Of a stretch of DNA of 64,000 nucleotides, positions 17,448 through 26,349 are shown piece after piece. This stretch comes from OLB7 sp966250335 (lineage in GTDB: Bacteria; Bacteroidota; Ignavibacteria; OLB7): contig CBINGZ010000011.1 of NCBI GenBank assembly GCA_966250335.1, positions 1 through 64,000 on the forward strand, in the 5' to 3' direction. The notes under the pieces are model-generated. The model was not told the DNA's origin. It saw only the letters and a list, made by a program, of their open reading frames with translations, and ran no database searches. Made by a program: the position numbers and the translations under genes. How positions within the stretch are numbered: position 1 is the first letter of the stretch; each line of letters opens with the position of its first letter.

Positions 17448-19378
17448 GCAGCACAAGCTCCCATCCGAAACTCGACGCCCGCGTCCCGGCCGGCCAGCTT
17501 GAGAGCAAGTGGTCGAACTATCTCAACTCCGCCAAGCTCGTCAACCCGAACAACAAGCGGAAGCATACCATCCTTGTGGTCGGCACCGGACTTGCCGGCG
17601 CCTCGGCCGCCGCGTCGCTGGCCGAGCTCGGCTACAACGTCAAGGCGTTCTGCATCCAGGACTCGGCCCGGCGGGCTCACAGCATCGCCGCCCAGGGGGG
17701 GATCAACGCCGCCAAGAACTATTCCGACGACGGCGACTCGATCTGGCGCCTCTTCTACGACACCGTCAAGGGAGGGGACTACCGCGCCCGCGAGGAGAAC
17801 GTCTATCGTCTTGCGAACATCAGCAACAGGATCATCGACCAGTGCGTGGCGCAGGGGGTTCCCTTCGCGCGCGAGTACGGCGGGCTTCTCAGCAACCGTT
17901 CGTTCGGCGGCGCCCAGGTGGCGCGTACCTTCTACGCGCGCGGACAGACGGGGCAGCAGCTCCTTCTGGGGGCATATCAGGCGATGGAACGCCAGGTCGA
18001 TCTCGGCAAGGTGAAGATGTTCCCGCGCTCGGAGATGCTCGATCTGGTGACGATCGACGGTCGCGCCCGCGGCATCATCGTCCGCAATCTGGTGACCGGC
18101 GCCCTGGAGCGTCACGTCGGCGACGCCGTGCTCCTCTGCACCGGCGGCTACGGCAACGTCTACTATCTCTCCACGAACGCCAAGAACTCCAATGTGACCG
18201 CCGCGTGGCGCTGCCACAAGCGGGGGGCGTTCTTCGCCAATCCCTGCTTCACGCAGATCCATCCCACCTGCATTCCGGTCTCCGGCGACTACCAGTCGAA
18301 GCTGACGCTGATGAGCGAGAGCCTCCGGAACGACGGCCGGGTCTGGGTGCCGAAGAATCCGGGGGATAGAAGGTCGCCGGAACAGATCCCGGAGGGGGAG
18401 CGCGACTACTACCTGGAGCGGAAATACCCGAGCTTCGGCAATCTCGTTCCGCGAGATGTCGCTTCCCGCAACGCGAAGGAGATGGCCGACCAGGGGAAGG
18501 GAGTGGGGGAGACCGGCATGGCCGTCTATCTCGACTTCCAGAACTCGATCGATCGCCTGGGTGCGAGCACGATCGGCGAGCGGTACGGCAACCTCTTCGA
18601 CATGTACGAGCGGATCACCGGTGAGAACCCGTACAAGGTGCCGATGCGGATCTATCCCGCCGTCCACTACACGATGGGGGGCCTCTGGGTGGACTACAAT
18701 CTCCAGAGCACGATCCCCGGTCTCTTCGTCCTCGGCGAGGCGAACTTCTCCGACCACGGCGCCAACCGTCTGGGGGCGAGCGCGCTGATGCAGGGGCTGG
18801 CCGACGGCTACTTCATCATCAGCCATACGCTGGGGGATTATATCGCCGGCACGTCGCTTCCTCCGGTTCAGGAGAACCACGACGCGGTGGCCGCGACGGC
18901 CGACGACGCGCGGAAGCGGACCGAGGAGCTCCTCTCGATCAAGGGAGAGAAGACCGTCACCGAGTTCCACCGGGATCTGGGGCGGATCATGTGGGATTAC
19001 GTCGGAATGGCGCGCAACCGCGCCGGACTGGAACATGCGATCACCGAGATCGGGAAGCTGCGCGGGGAGTTCTGGCAGAATCTGAAGGTCCCGGGCGCCC
19101 CGAACACCCTCAACAAGAACCTGGAATTCGCCGGCCGTGTCGCCGACTTCATGGAGCTGGGCGAGCTGATGGCCCGCGACGCCCTCCAGCGCGAGGAGTC
19201 GTGCGGCGGTCACTTCCGCGAGGAGTACCAGACCGAGGAAGGGGAGGCGAAGCGGAACGACGAGGCGTTCTCGTTCGTCGCCGCGTGGGAGCATCTCGGC
19301 TCCGGCCAGGTCCCGGCCATGCACAAGGAGGATCTCCAGTTCGAGTACGTGAAGCCTTCCCAGCGCAGCTACAAATAA
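17444..19378 (+). CDS. sdhA: Succinate dehydrogenase/fumarate reductase flavoprotein subunit
   Basis: The catalytic subunit interconverts succinate and fumarate. Of its 644 residues, 42-62 hold the FAD dinucleotide fold (TILVVGTGLAGASAAAS), and His79 in AHSIAAQGGINAA is the covalent FAD attachment. The active-site region includes HPTCIPVSGDYQSK, and the C-terminal flavoprotein helical domain is present. GGAGG precedes the ATG, which overlaps sdhC. It is longer than E. coli SdhA and matches the FrdA/SdhA forms that pair with a dihaem cytochrome b. Confidence 0.97.
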   Translation: MSSTSSHPKLDARVPAGQLESKWSNYLNSAKLVNPNNKRKHTILVVGTGLAGASAAASLAELGYNVKAFCIQDSARRAHSIAAQGGINAAKNYSDDGDSIWRLFYDTVKGGDYRAREENVYRLANISNRIIDQCVAQGVPFAREYGGLLSNRSFGGAQVARTFYARGQTGQQLLLGAYQAMERQVDLGKVKMFPRSEMLDLVTIDGRARGIIVRNLVTGALERHVGDAVLLCTGGYGNVYYLSTNAKNSNVTAAWRCHKRGAFFANPCFTQIHPTCIPVSGDYQSKLTLMSESLRNDGRVWVPKNPGDRRSPEQIPEGERDYYLERKYPSFGNLVPRDVASRNAKEMADQGKGVGETGMAVYLDFQNSIDRLGASTIGERYGNLFDMYERITGENPYKVPMRIYPAVHYTMGGLWVDYNLQSTIPGLFVLGEANFSDHGANRLGASALMQGLADGYFIISHTLGDYIAGTSLPPVQENHDAVAATADDARKRTEELLSIKGEKTVTEFHRDLGRIMWDYVGMARNRAGLEHAITEIGKLRGEFWQNLKVPGAPNTLNKNLEFAGRVADFMELGELMARDALQREESCGGHFREEYQTEEGEAKRNDEAFSFVAAWEHLGSGQVPAMHKEDLQFEYVKPSQRSYK

Positions 19379-19387
19379 TGGAGTGCC

Positions 19388-20146
19388 ATGTCTGATACAC
19401 TGATGACGATCAAGCTCAAGGTCTGGCGCCAGGAAGGACCGGACAAGCCGGGCAAGCTCGTCCCCTACAGCGTCGACGGGGTCAATCCCCATATGTCGTT
19501 CCTTGAGATGTTCGATCTGCTCAACGAGCAGCTGATCCATAAGGGGGAATCCCCGATCGAGTTCGACAACGACTGCCGCGAGGGGATCTGCGGCTCCTGC
19601 AACATGGTGGTCAACGGCGTGCCGCACGGACCCCAGCGGGGGACGGCGGTCTGCCAGCTTCACATGCGGCATTATCACGACGGCGATTCGATCGTCGTGG
19701 AGCCGTGGCGCGCCAGCGCGTTCCCGGTGGTGCGCGACCTGGTGGTCGACAGAAGCGCCCTGGACAGAATCATCGCGGCCGGCGGGTACGTCTCGGTCAA
19801 CACCGGCAACGCTCCCGACGCCAACACGCTTCCGGTCGAGAAGCATCTCTCCGACACCTCGTTCGACTATGCCGCCTGCATCGGCTGCGGCGCCTGCGTG
19901 GCTGCCTGCCCGAACGCCTCGGCGGCCCTCTTCACCTCCGCCAAGATCGCCCATCTCTCCCTGCTTCCCCAGGGTGAGCCGGAGCGTGATCGTCGCGTGG
20001 TGAGGATGGTCGATCAGATGGAGGCGGAGGGATTCGGCGACTGCTCCAACCACGGCGAGTGCGAGGCGGTCTGCCCCAAGGAGATCTCGATCCAGGGAAT
20101 CGCCCGGATGCGTCGCGACTACGTCAGGGCGATCGTCCGTTCCTGA
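19388..20146 (+). CDS. sdhB: Succinate dehydrogenase/fumarate reductase iron-sulfur subunit
   Basis: The electron-transfer subunit between FAD and the cytochrome. The 252-residue protein contains the [2Fe-2S] site (CREGICGSCNMVVNG and a later CQLHM). The [4Fe-4S]/[3Fe-4S] cysteines are CIGCGACVAACPN and, near the end, HGECEAVCPKE. It starts 9 bases after sdhA, ends the operon, and is followed by a strong terminator. Confidence 0.97.
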   Translation: MSDTLMTIKLKVWRQEGPDKPGKLVPYSVDGVNPHMSFLEMFDLLNEQLIHKGESPIEFDNDCREGICGSCNMVVNGVPHGPQRGTAVCQLHMRHYHDGDSIVVEPWRASAFPVVRDLVVDRSALDRIIAAGGYVSVNTGNAPDANTLPVEKHLSDTSFDYAACIGCGACVAACPNASAALFTSAKIAHLSLLPQGEPERDRRVVRMVDQMEAEGFGDCSNHGECEAVCPKEISIQGIARMRRDYVRAIVRS

Positions 20147-20180
20147 GCGGCGAAAACCTCGCCGACATGCAGTTCAATCG

Positions 20181-20218
20181 CCCCGCACGTCCGCACACGC
20201 GGGCGTGCGGGGGTTTTT
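20181..20218 (+). terminator. Rho-independent terminator of the sdhCAB operon
   Basis: A 9-bp GC stem (20181-20189 CCCCGCACG with 20204-20212 CGTGCGGGG) is followed by G and five T at 20214-20218, 35 bases after the sdhB stop. Confidence 0.9.
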
Positions 20219-20230
20219 CGTTAACGTACC

Positions 20231-20809
20231 ATGACATACCAGCCGGCAGAGATCGCGGCCGAGGCCGCAGCACTGAACCTGAAGGGGTTGATCCGGTCGA
20301 TCCCGGACTACCCGAAGCCGGGCATCATGTTCCGGGATATCACGACGCTTCTGGAGCGCTCCGACGCGCTGAGGGCGGCCGCCGACAGCATCGTGAAGCA
20401 TTTCGAGGGGCGCCGGATCGACAAGGTCGCCGTCGTGGAATCGCGCGGGTTCCTGCTGGGGGGGATCGTCGCCTACCGGCTCGGCGCCGGCATGGTCCTG
20501 ATCCGCAAGAAGGGGAAACTCCCCTACCTCACCCACTCGGTCGATTACGCGCTGGAGTACGGCGCCGACAGCATCGAAATGCATCAGGGAACGATAGAGC
20601 CGGGGCAGCGGATTCTCCTGCACGACGACCTTCTGGCGACCGGCGGCACCATGACCGCCGCGGCAGAGCTCGTCAGAAAGGGGGGTGGGGAGATCGTCGG
20701 AGCCTCCTTCCTGATCGACCTGACGTTCCTCCCCGGCCGGGAGAGACTGACGGCGGCCGGGGTTCCGGAGGTCCATGCGCTCATCAGCTACGCCGACGAG
20801 CTGCCGTGA
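20231..20809 (+). CDS. apt: Adenine phosphoribosyltransferase
   Basis: This purine-salvage enzyme converts adenine and PRPP to AMP. The 192-residue protein has the Apt hallmarks LIRSIPDYPKPGIMFRDIT, VESRGFLLGG and the PRPP loop ILLHDDLLATGGTMTAA. The ATG is only 17 bases after the terminator's T tract, so its promoter must overlap the end of sdhB or the hairpin itself. It overlaps the next gene (GTGA). Confidence 0.96.
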   Translation: MTYQPAEIAAEAAALNLKGLIRSIPDYPKPGIMFRDITTLLERSDALRAAADSIVKHFEGRRIDKVAVVESRGFLLGGIVAYRLGAGMVLIRKKGKLPYLTHSVDYALEYGADSIEMHQGTIEPGQRILLHDDLLATGGTMTAAAELVRKGGGEIVGASFLIDLTFLPGRERLTAAGVPEVHALISYADELP

Positions 20810-21810
20810 CCGCACGGTACGATCTTGTGATCGTCGGCGCCGGTCCCTCCGGCCTGGCGTGCGCGCTCGATGCTCAACGTATCGGGTTGAGCTATATCGT
20901 GCTGGAGCGGGGGACCGTCGTCAACACGATCGTCGGCTTCCCGACCCACATGACCTTCTTCTCGACCCCCGATCTTCTGGAACTGGGGAAGATGCCCTTC
21001 ACCTCCCCCGCGTTCCGTCCCTCCAGAGTGGAGGCGATCGAATACTACAGAGGGGTCGCCCGGATGCGCGATCTGAACATCTCGATCCATGACGGCGTGC
21101 GCGGGGTGCGGAGGGGAGACGACGGCCTCTTCCATACGGAGTCGGAGAAGGGGAGCTACATATCGCGGTACGTGGTTCTTGCCACCGGCTATTTCGACAC
21201 CACCAACCGGTTGAACATTCCGGGGGAGGATCTTCCCCACGTCCATCACTACTATCGCGAGCCGTACGACTATCACGGAAGCAATGTCGTGGTGGTGGGG
21301 GGAAGGAACTCGGCGGTCGAGGTGGCGCTCGATCTCTTCAGGCACGGCGCGAAGGTGACGCTGGTCCATCGCGGCGAGACGTTCGGATCGAAGGTGAAAT
21401 ACTGGGTGCGTCCCGATATCGACAACAGGATCGCAAAAGGAGAGATCGCCGCCCACTGGAGGAGCGAGCTGGCCGAGATCACGCCGACCGATGTTGCAAT
21501 CCGCGACAACGTCACCGGGGGGGTGACCCGTGTTCCGTGCGACGCCCTCTTTCCCATGATCGGCTACCGTCCGGAGGTGACCCTCTTCCGCGAAAGCGGC
21601 GTCCTCTACGATCCGGAGACCCTCGTCCCGCAGTACGACCCGGAGACCCTGGAATCGAACGTATCGAACCTTTTTCTGGCGGGATCGATCGCCTGCGGCT
21701 GCAAGACCTGGGAGATCTTCATCGAGAACGGCAGGGCGCACGCCGGGCTGGTGATGGCGGAGATCGAACGTCGCGAGCGTTCCTCTCTCCCGGCCGTTCC
21801 CTCCCCCTGA
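20806..21810 (+). CDS. ypdA: YpdA-family bacillithiol-disulfide reductase
   Basis: This thioredoxin-reductase-like NADPH-dependent flavoprotein reduces bacillithiol disulfide in the family. The 334-residue protein starts at GTG 20806. It has an FAD motif near the start (DLVIVGAGPSGLACALDAQ), the YpdA signature FFSTPDLLELG, a second dinucleotide motif NVVVVGGRNSAVEVALDL, and a C-terminal ending with SIACGCKTWEIFIENGR. No redox CxxC is present in the middle, as expected for YpdA. Its presence argues for bacillithiol-type thiols; the synthesis genes bshABC are not in the window. Confidence 0.9.
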   Translation: MTARYDLVIVGAGPSGLACALDAQRIGLSYIVLERGTVVNTIVGFPTHMTFFSTPDLLELGKMPFTSPAFRPSRVEAIEYYRGVARMRDLNISIHDGVRGVRRGDDGLFHTESEKGSYISRYVVLATGYFDTTNRLNIPGEDLPHVHHYYREPYDYHGSNVVVVGGRNSAVEVALDLFRHGAKVTLVHRGETFGSKVKYWVRPDIDNRIAKGEIAAHWRSELAEITPTDVAIRDNVTGGVTRVPCDALFPMIGYRPEVTLFRESGVLYDPETLVPQYDPETLESNVSNLFLAGSIACGCKTWEIFIENGRAHAGLVMAEIERRERSSLPAVPSP

Positions 21811-21922
21811 GCCCTCCGCGAACCGCATCATACCGGAACTATTGCACTGCATCGTTCGTCGTTCGGACGTAGCATTGCATCAGCCGGCCGAACAATCCGC
21901 GCCGATCACATATTACTCAGCC

Positions 21923-23563
21923 ATGTTTCGTCCGATTCTCCGAATCGCTTCGCGTGCCCTTCTTCTTCTGATTCTGTTCCTGGCAGCGGAGCGGGCGGCG
22001 GCCCAGCCCACCACGGGTGGGGATGAGCCGCGCTATCCGGGCACCACCGGTCAGAGCTTCCCGTTCGATACCACGGTGGCGCGCGAGATGCGGACCCAGG
22101 CCACCGAAGCGTCGATCATCCTTGAACGTCCGATCGATCCCGAGAAGTATATCCTGGGCCCGAGCGATATGCTCGGCGTGATGATCATGACCAGCACGGT
22201 GGCCCAGCACGATATCGCCGTCACCCCCGATGCGCGGGTCGTCGTTCCGCGCGTGGGGGATTTCGACGTGCGGAACCAGAGCCTTGCCGATCTCCGCCGG
22301 GCGGTGACCGCGGCCGCGGGGAAATACTATCAGTCCCCCTCGGTCAGCGTCACGCTGAAGAAGATGCGGCAGTTCAAGATCTCGGTGATCGGCGCCGTGA
22401 AGCGTATCGGAACGGTGGTGGCGACCCCGACCACACGGGTGTCGGAAGCGATCAACATGGCGGGAGGGGCGTCGCCTCTTGCATCGCGCAGAGATATTAT
22501 AGTCTTCCGCGACAACGACACGCTCAATGTCGATCTCGTTCCCTTCTACGCCTACGGCGCCCTCGAGTCCGATCCGGTCGTGCAGGGGGGGGATGTGATC
22601 AAGGTCGGCGTGCAGGATCCGAAGAATATCGTCGTCATCAGCGGCGCCGTCCACAGGCCGGGGGAGTTCACCTTTCATCGGGGGGATTCGATCTCCACCC
22701 TGATCCGGTTCTCGTTCGGCTTCACCGTGGACGCCATTCTCGACTCGATCGAGGTGACGAGCGTCGACGACGAGGGAAATATCATGCAGCGAACGTTCCA
22801 CACGGCCTCTCCGGACGGCTCCGTGGTCGGCGACAGGCCGCTCCGGATCGGCGATCAGGTCTTCGTGCGCCGCGCCGAGAAATATCGTCAGGTGAACCGT
22901 GTGGTGGTCGACGGCGAGTTCAAGTATCCCGGATATTACGCGATCGATCCGGGGCGGACCAGAGTGCTCGACGTCATCCGGAACGCCGGCGGGTTCACCT
23001 CCGAGGCGGCGATCAACGACGCCGTGCTGATCCGCCGCCAGATGGTGGAGCGCGACCTGGAATATGCCCGTATCGAACAGATCGACCCCGAACAGCGGAC
23101 CGAGGAGGAGACCGAATATTTCCGCGTCAAGAACAGGGAGCGAATGGGGGTCATCACGATCGATTTCAACCGCCTGAACGGCGGCGATGAGAATGAGAAT
23201 GTCGTTTTGCGAGACAAGGATTCCCTCTACGTCCCGCAGGTGCGCGGTTTCGTGAAAGTGAGCGGCAAGGTGAAGAATCCCGGCAACGTCACCTTCACGC
23301 CGGGGACCGATTATCTGGCATATATCAATCTGGCGGGGGGCTACGGCTGGCGCGCCGACGACGGCGAGGAACAGATCATCAAGGGAAAAACGGGTGAGAA
23401 ATTCCTGGCGGAAAATACCGACGATTACGTGCTGGAATCGGGTGACGCGATATTCGTTCCGGAGGAACCTCCGAGCGATTTCTGGGAGGGATTCGCAACG
23501 GTGATCGCCGTGACCGCGCAGCTGGCAACGATCTTCGCGGTGGTCGTCAGCGTGGGGAAATAA
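21923..23563 (+). CDS. Polysaccharide export (Wza-like) protein with SLBB repeats
   Basis: This is an outer-membrane or periplasmic component of exopolysaccharide export. The 546-residue protein begins with a signal peptide ending RAAAQP and continues with the Poly_export domain (KYILGPSDMLGVMI, residues about 70-150). Four SLBB-type segments follow (ISVIGAVKRIGTV, VVISGAVHRPGEF, VVVDGEFKYPGYY, VKVSGKVKNPGNV), and a C-terminal hydrophobic helix (VIAVTAQLATIFAVVV) serves as anchor. No lipobox is seen, unlike E. coli Wza. Start ATG 21923 is chosen for the signal peptide. It overlaps the next gene by one base. Confidence 0.88.
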   Translation: MFRPILRIASRALLLLILFLAAERAAAQPTTGGDEPRYPGTTGQSFPFDTTVAREMRTQATEASIILERPIDPEKYILGPSDMLGVMIMTSTVAQHDIAVTPDARVVVPRVGDFDVRNQSLADLRRAVTAAAGKYYQSPSVSVTLKKMRQFKISVIGAVKRIGTVVATPTTRVSEAINMAGGASPLASRRDIIVFRDNDTLNVDLVPFYAYGALESDPVVQGGDVIKVGVQDPKNIVVISGAVHRPGEFTFHRGDSISTLIRFSFGFTVDAILDSIEVTSVDDEGNIMQRTFHTASPDGSVVGDRPLRIGDQVFVRRAEKYRQVNRVVVDGEFKYPGYYAIDPGRTRVLDVIRNAGGFTSEAAINDAVLIRRQMVERDLEYARIEQIDPEQRTEEETEYFRVKNRERMGVITIDFNRLNGGDENENVVLRDKDSLYVPQVRGFVKVSGKVKNPGNVTFTPGTDYLAYINLAGGYGWRADDGEEQIIKGKTGEKFLAENTDDYVLESGDAIFVPEEPPSDFWEGFATVIAVTAQLATIFAVVVSVGK

Positions 23564-24915
23564 TGAAGGTCGACAACAACTCCGAGAGCATTAATCGAGG
23601 CCGCAACGGCATGTCCAGTAGAGAAGAGCATTCAGGCACGGCGGGTCCGGCGATGAACGGACACACGGATCCGGGGAAATCCGATCCGACGCCGCGCGTT
23701 CATATCCTCGATTTCCTGATCGTGCTGGCGAACTATCGCAGGACGATCGTCATGACCGTCGTCGGCGTCATGGCGCTCTTCGTCGCCTACATCATGGTGA
23801 TGCCGAACACCTTCACGGCGGGGGCGATGCTCCTTCCCCCTGAAAAGAGCGACGGCATGAGCATGCTCGGGGCGCTCAGCACCGCCGGCTCCAACCTCGA
23901 TCTGAAGGCGCTCAGCCAGAACAGTTCGGCCGAGATCTTCGCGGCGATCATCACCAGCCGGTCGATGGCCGACAGCCTTATCAGGCGCTACGATCTTCTC
24001 CGCCGCCTCAAGCTCGATTCCGCCAAGCGGCAGTTCGCCATCGACGAGGTGATCGAAAATTTCGAGATCGAGACCGACAAGAACGGGCTGATCAAGATGG
24101 AATATTCCGTCAAGACCGGGTTCCTTCCGAACGATGCGGAGCAGAAGGAGGCGTCCGAGCTCTCGGCGAAGATCCTCAACGGCTCCATCGAGGTTCTCGA
24201 CAGGATCAACCAGCAGAAGAGCGTGACCCGCGCCCGTCGGTCGCGCGAGTTCCTGGGGCGGCGGAAGGATCTGAAGCGGCAGGAGCTCGATTCGGTCCAG
24301 CGCGAGCTTCAGAGCTTCCAGCAGCGGCACAAGGCGATCTCGCTCGACAAACAGCTCGATGCCGCGATCACTGCGCTTGTGGAGACGGAGATGCAGATCC
24401 AGAAGCTCGAACTGGAGCTGCTCCGCGCCCAGAACGATCTGAGCCCCGATTCCCGGGTGGTGCAGGGGCTGCGGACGCAGCTCGCCACCCTCAGGGAACG
24501 TGGGCGCAGGCTGGAGACCGGCGAGGCCGGTCCCGACGCGCTCGGTATCCCGTTCCGCGATATACCTGAACTGAGCCGCCAGTACGCCAACCTGAAGCTC
24601 GAGATGGAGCTCTCCACGAAGATGTACTCCTTCCTGGAGACCCAGTACAATCAGGAGCAGGTGCAGGAGGCGCGTGAGATGCCGACCGTCTCCGTGCTCG
24701 ACTCCGCCGAACCCCCGGCCCGCCGCTCCTGGCCGCGCCGGAGCATGCTCCTTCTCCTCGTCTTCCCGGTCGTCACGCTCGGGACCCTCTTCATCATCTT
24801 CGTCTACGATGCGATCCGGCGCGGCTGGCGCAACGAGGCGACGGGTCGGTCCGCTCTGCTGCTCAGCACGCTCAAGGGGAGGAAAGGAGTTCCCGAATCG
24901 GTTCGCGAGCGATGA
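23563..24915 (+). CDS. Wzz/PCP-family polysaccharide chain-length and export co-polymerase
   Basis: This inner-membrane protein is expected to control chain length and link synthesis to the export channel. The 450-residue protein has a first membrane helix near 50-75 (TIVMTVVGVMALFVAYIMVMP), a long periplasmic coiled-coil region (about 200-340), and a second helix near 395-415 (MLLLLVFPVVTLGTLFII), the classic Wzz topology. There is no fused or adjacent tyrosine kinase. It overlaps the neighbours at both ends, so the three genes form a translationally coupled unit. Confidence 0.87.
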   Translation: MKVDNNSESINRGRNGMSSREEHSGTAGPAMNGHTDPGKSDPTPRVHILDFLIVLANYRRTIVMTVVGVMALFVAYIMVMPNTFTAGAMLLPPEKSDGMSMLGALSTAGSNLDLKALSQNSSAEIFAAIITSRSMADSLIRRYDLLRRLKLDSAKRQFAIDEVIENFEIETDKNGLIKMEYSVKTGFLPNDAEQKEASELSAKILNGSIEVLDRINQQKSVTRARRSREFLGRRKDLKRQELDSVQRELQSFQQRHKAISLDKQLDAAITALVETEMQIQKLELELLRAQNDLSPDSRVVQGLRTQLATLRERGRRLETGEAGPDALGIPFRDIPELSRQYANLKLEMELSTKMYSFLETQYNQEQVQEAREMPTVSVLDSAEPPARRSWPRRSMLLLLVFPVVTLGTLFIIFVYDAIRRGWRNEATGRSALLLSTLKGRKGVPESVRER

Positions 24916-26240
24916 GACGGATCGCCGGACAGACGACGTCGTACCTGCAGCCGCTCGATGCGGTCCGCTGGTATCTGGCCGATCCCTTCAAGCTGGCGCT
25001 GATCCTCCTCACGACGTTCATCCTGGGCTACGGCGCCCATCTCGACAACTCCTCTCCGTTGACAGCCTCCGCGCTCGAGCGGCTGGTCGGAAGCTTCGGG
25101 ATCGTCGAGTTCACCATCCTGGTCGTCCCCGTGCTGGAGCTGATCCGGCGGATCGCGGTCGGCGACCCCTGGCTGAACCGCTCCTCGGTCACGCGGGCGA
25201 TGCTCTGGGTCGGGATCGTCCTGGTGGTCTACCCCTACCTGCACATGACGATGACGGAGCAGGCGATCAGGATCCCCTGGGAGATCGTGGCGCTGCCGCT
25301 GATGGTCCTCTCCTTCTTCATCTGGCTCTTCACCTACCGCCCCGAAGATCTCTATCTGATGGTCTGGATGATCATGATCGCCGGCTTCTACAAGTCGATC
25401 GAGGCGTTTTCCGTCTACGCCACCGTCGGGCTGATGTGGGGACTGCTGACCGGCTGGCGCGATGCGATGATCCTCACCATGATGATCCTCGGCTCCGTCC
25501 TCGCCTATGTGGTGAAGCCCGGCGACGATCCCTTCTACGCCCGCATCAGGAAATTTCTCCTCTGGACCCTTCCGATCACCGGGCTGGCGTTCGCCGGATG
25601 TCTCCGCCGCAGCTTCATCATCGGCTTCGTCCTCTGCGTGCTGGTGCTGCTCTTCGCGTTGAATCGCGATGAGAGACGTTCGCTCCGGGTGATCATGACG
25701 GTCGTGATCGGCGTGGTGACGGCCGGGCTCTTCATCGTCGATATCTCCAACTTCCTCCAGCGCTTCGCCAACATCATCGCTCCGCAGAGGGAGGGATCGG
25801 CCGCCTATCGCGTGCTGGAGTTCTACAACACCACGACGATGATCATGGAGCGACCCCTGACCGGGTGGCCGATGGGGAAGGATATCATCAATTACACGAT
25901 CCTCGACTACGAGGTGCTGAGCCAGGGGATTCCCCATAACAGCTATCTCTACTCGCTCCTGCGGGCGGGGATCTTCGGGCTGCTGACGTGGCTCTGGATG
26001 CTCGGTTCGATGTGCTCTCTCCATCTCCGGACGATCCGGGCGGCGGGACGACCGTTCGAGCGATTCGTGGCGCTCTGGCTGGCCGGGGGGACGGTGCTGA
26101 TCATCTTCACCGGGTTCACGACGCCGGTCTTCGTGGAGCATCTTCAGGTCTTCTATCCCTTCCTGATGGTGATGGCATCCTTCCTGCCGGGGGCCTGGGT
26201 CGCGCGCAGACGCTTCGTTCCGGCGTTCGAAAGGGCTTGA
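24912..26240 (+). CDS. Polytopic O-antigen polymerase/ligase-like membrane protein (Wzy/WaaL type)
   Basis: The 442-residue protein has about ten hydrophobic segments and a large loop between about 285 and 350 with FANIIAPQREGSAAYR and GIPHNSYLYSLLRAGIFG. The pattern PHNSYL followed by a Gly-rich helix is typical of the Wzy_C/O-antigen ligase family. With the upstream Wza and Wzz proteins it would polymerise repeat units for secretion. No glycosyltransferases or flippase are in the window, so the rest of the pathway lies elsewhere. Confidence 0.82.
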   Translation: MRRIAGQTTSYLQPLDAVRWYLADPFKLALILLTTFILGYGAHLDNSSPLTASALERLVGSFGIVEFTILVVPVLELIRRIAVGDPWLNRSSVTRAMLWVGIVLVVYPYLHMTMTEQAIRIPWEIVALPLMVLSFFIWLFTYRPEDLYLMVWMIMIAGFYKSIEAFSVYATVGLMWGLLTGWRDAMILTMMILGSVLAYVVKPGDDPFYARIRKFLLWTLPITGLAFAGCLRRSFIIGFVLCVLVLLFALNRDERRSLRVIMTVVIGVVTAGLFIVDISNFLQRFANIIAPQREGSAAYRVLEFYNTTTMIMERPLTGWPMGKDIINYTILDYEVLSQGIPHNSYLYSLLRAGIFGLLTWLWMLGSMCSLHLRTIRAAGRPFERFVALWLAGGTVLIIFTGFTTPVFVEHLQVFYPFLMVMASFLPGAWVARRRFVPAFERA

Positions 26241-26349
26241 CTCGTAGAAGGGGGGACCAACATCTTGGCCGCCGATTCGTCGAACTGTGGAAGGTTTTTC
26301 CAGAGATAACGTTTTGCGGAACATCCCAATCGACCATAGCCGGGGCTGC

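Noticed and set aside
17411..20053. 880-codon open frame on the minus strand across sdhA and sdhB
   Set aside because: Shadow frame; the sdh proteins match known families through their whole length.
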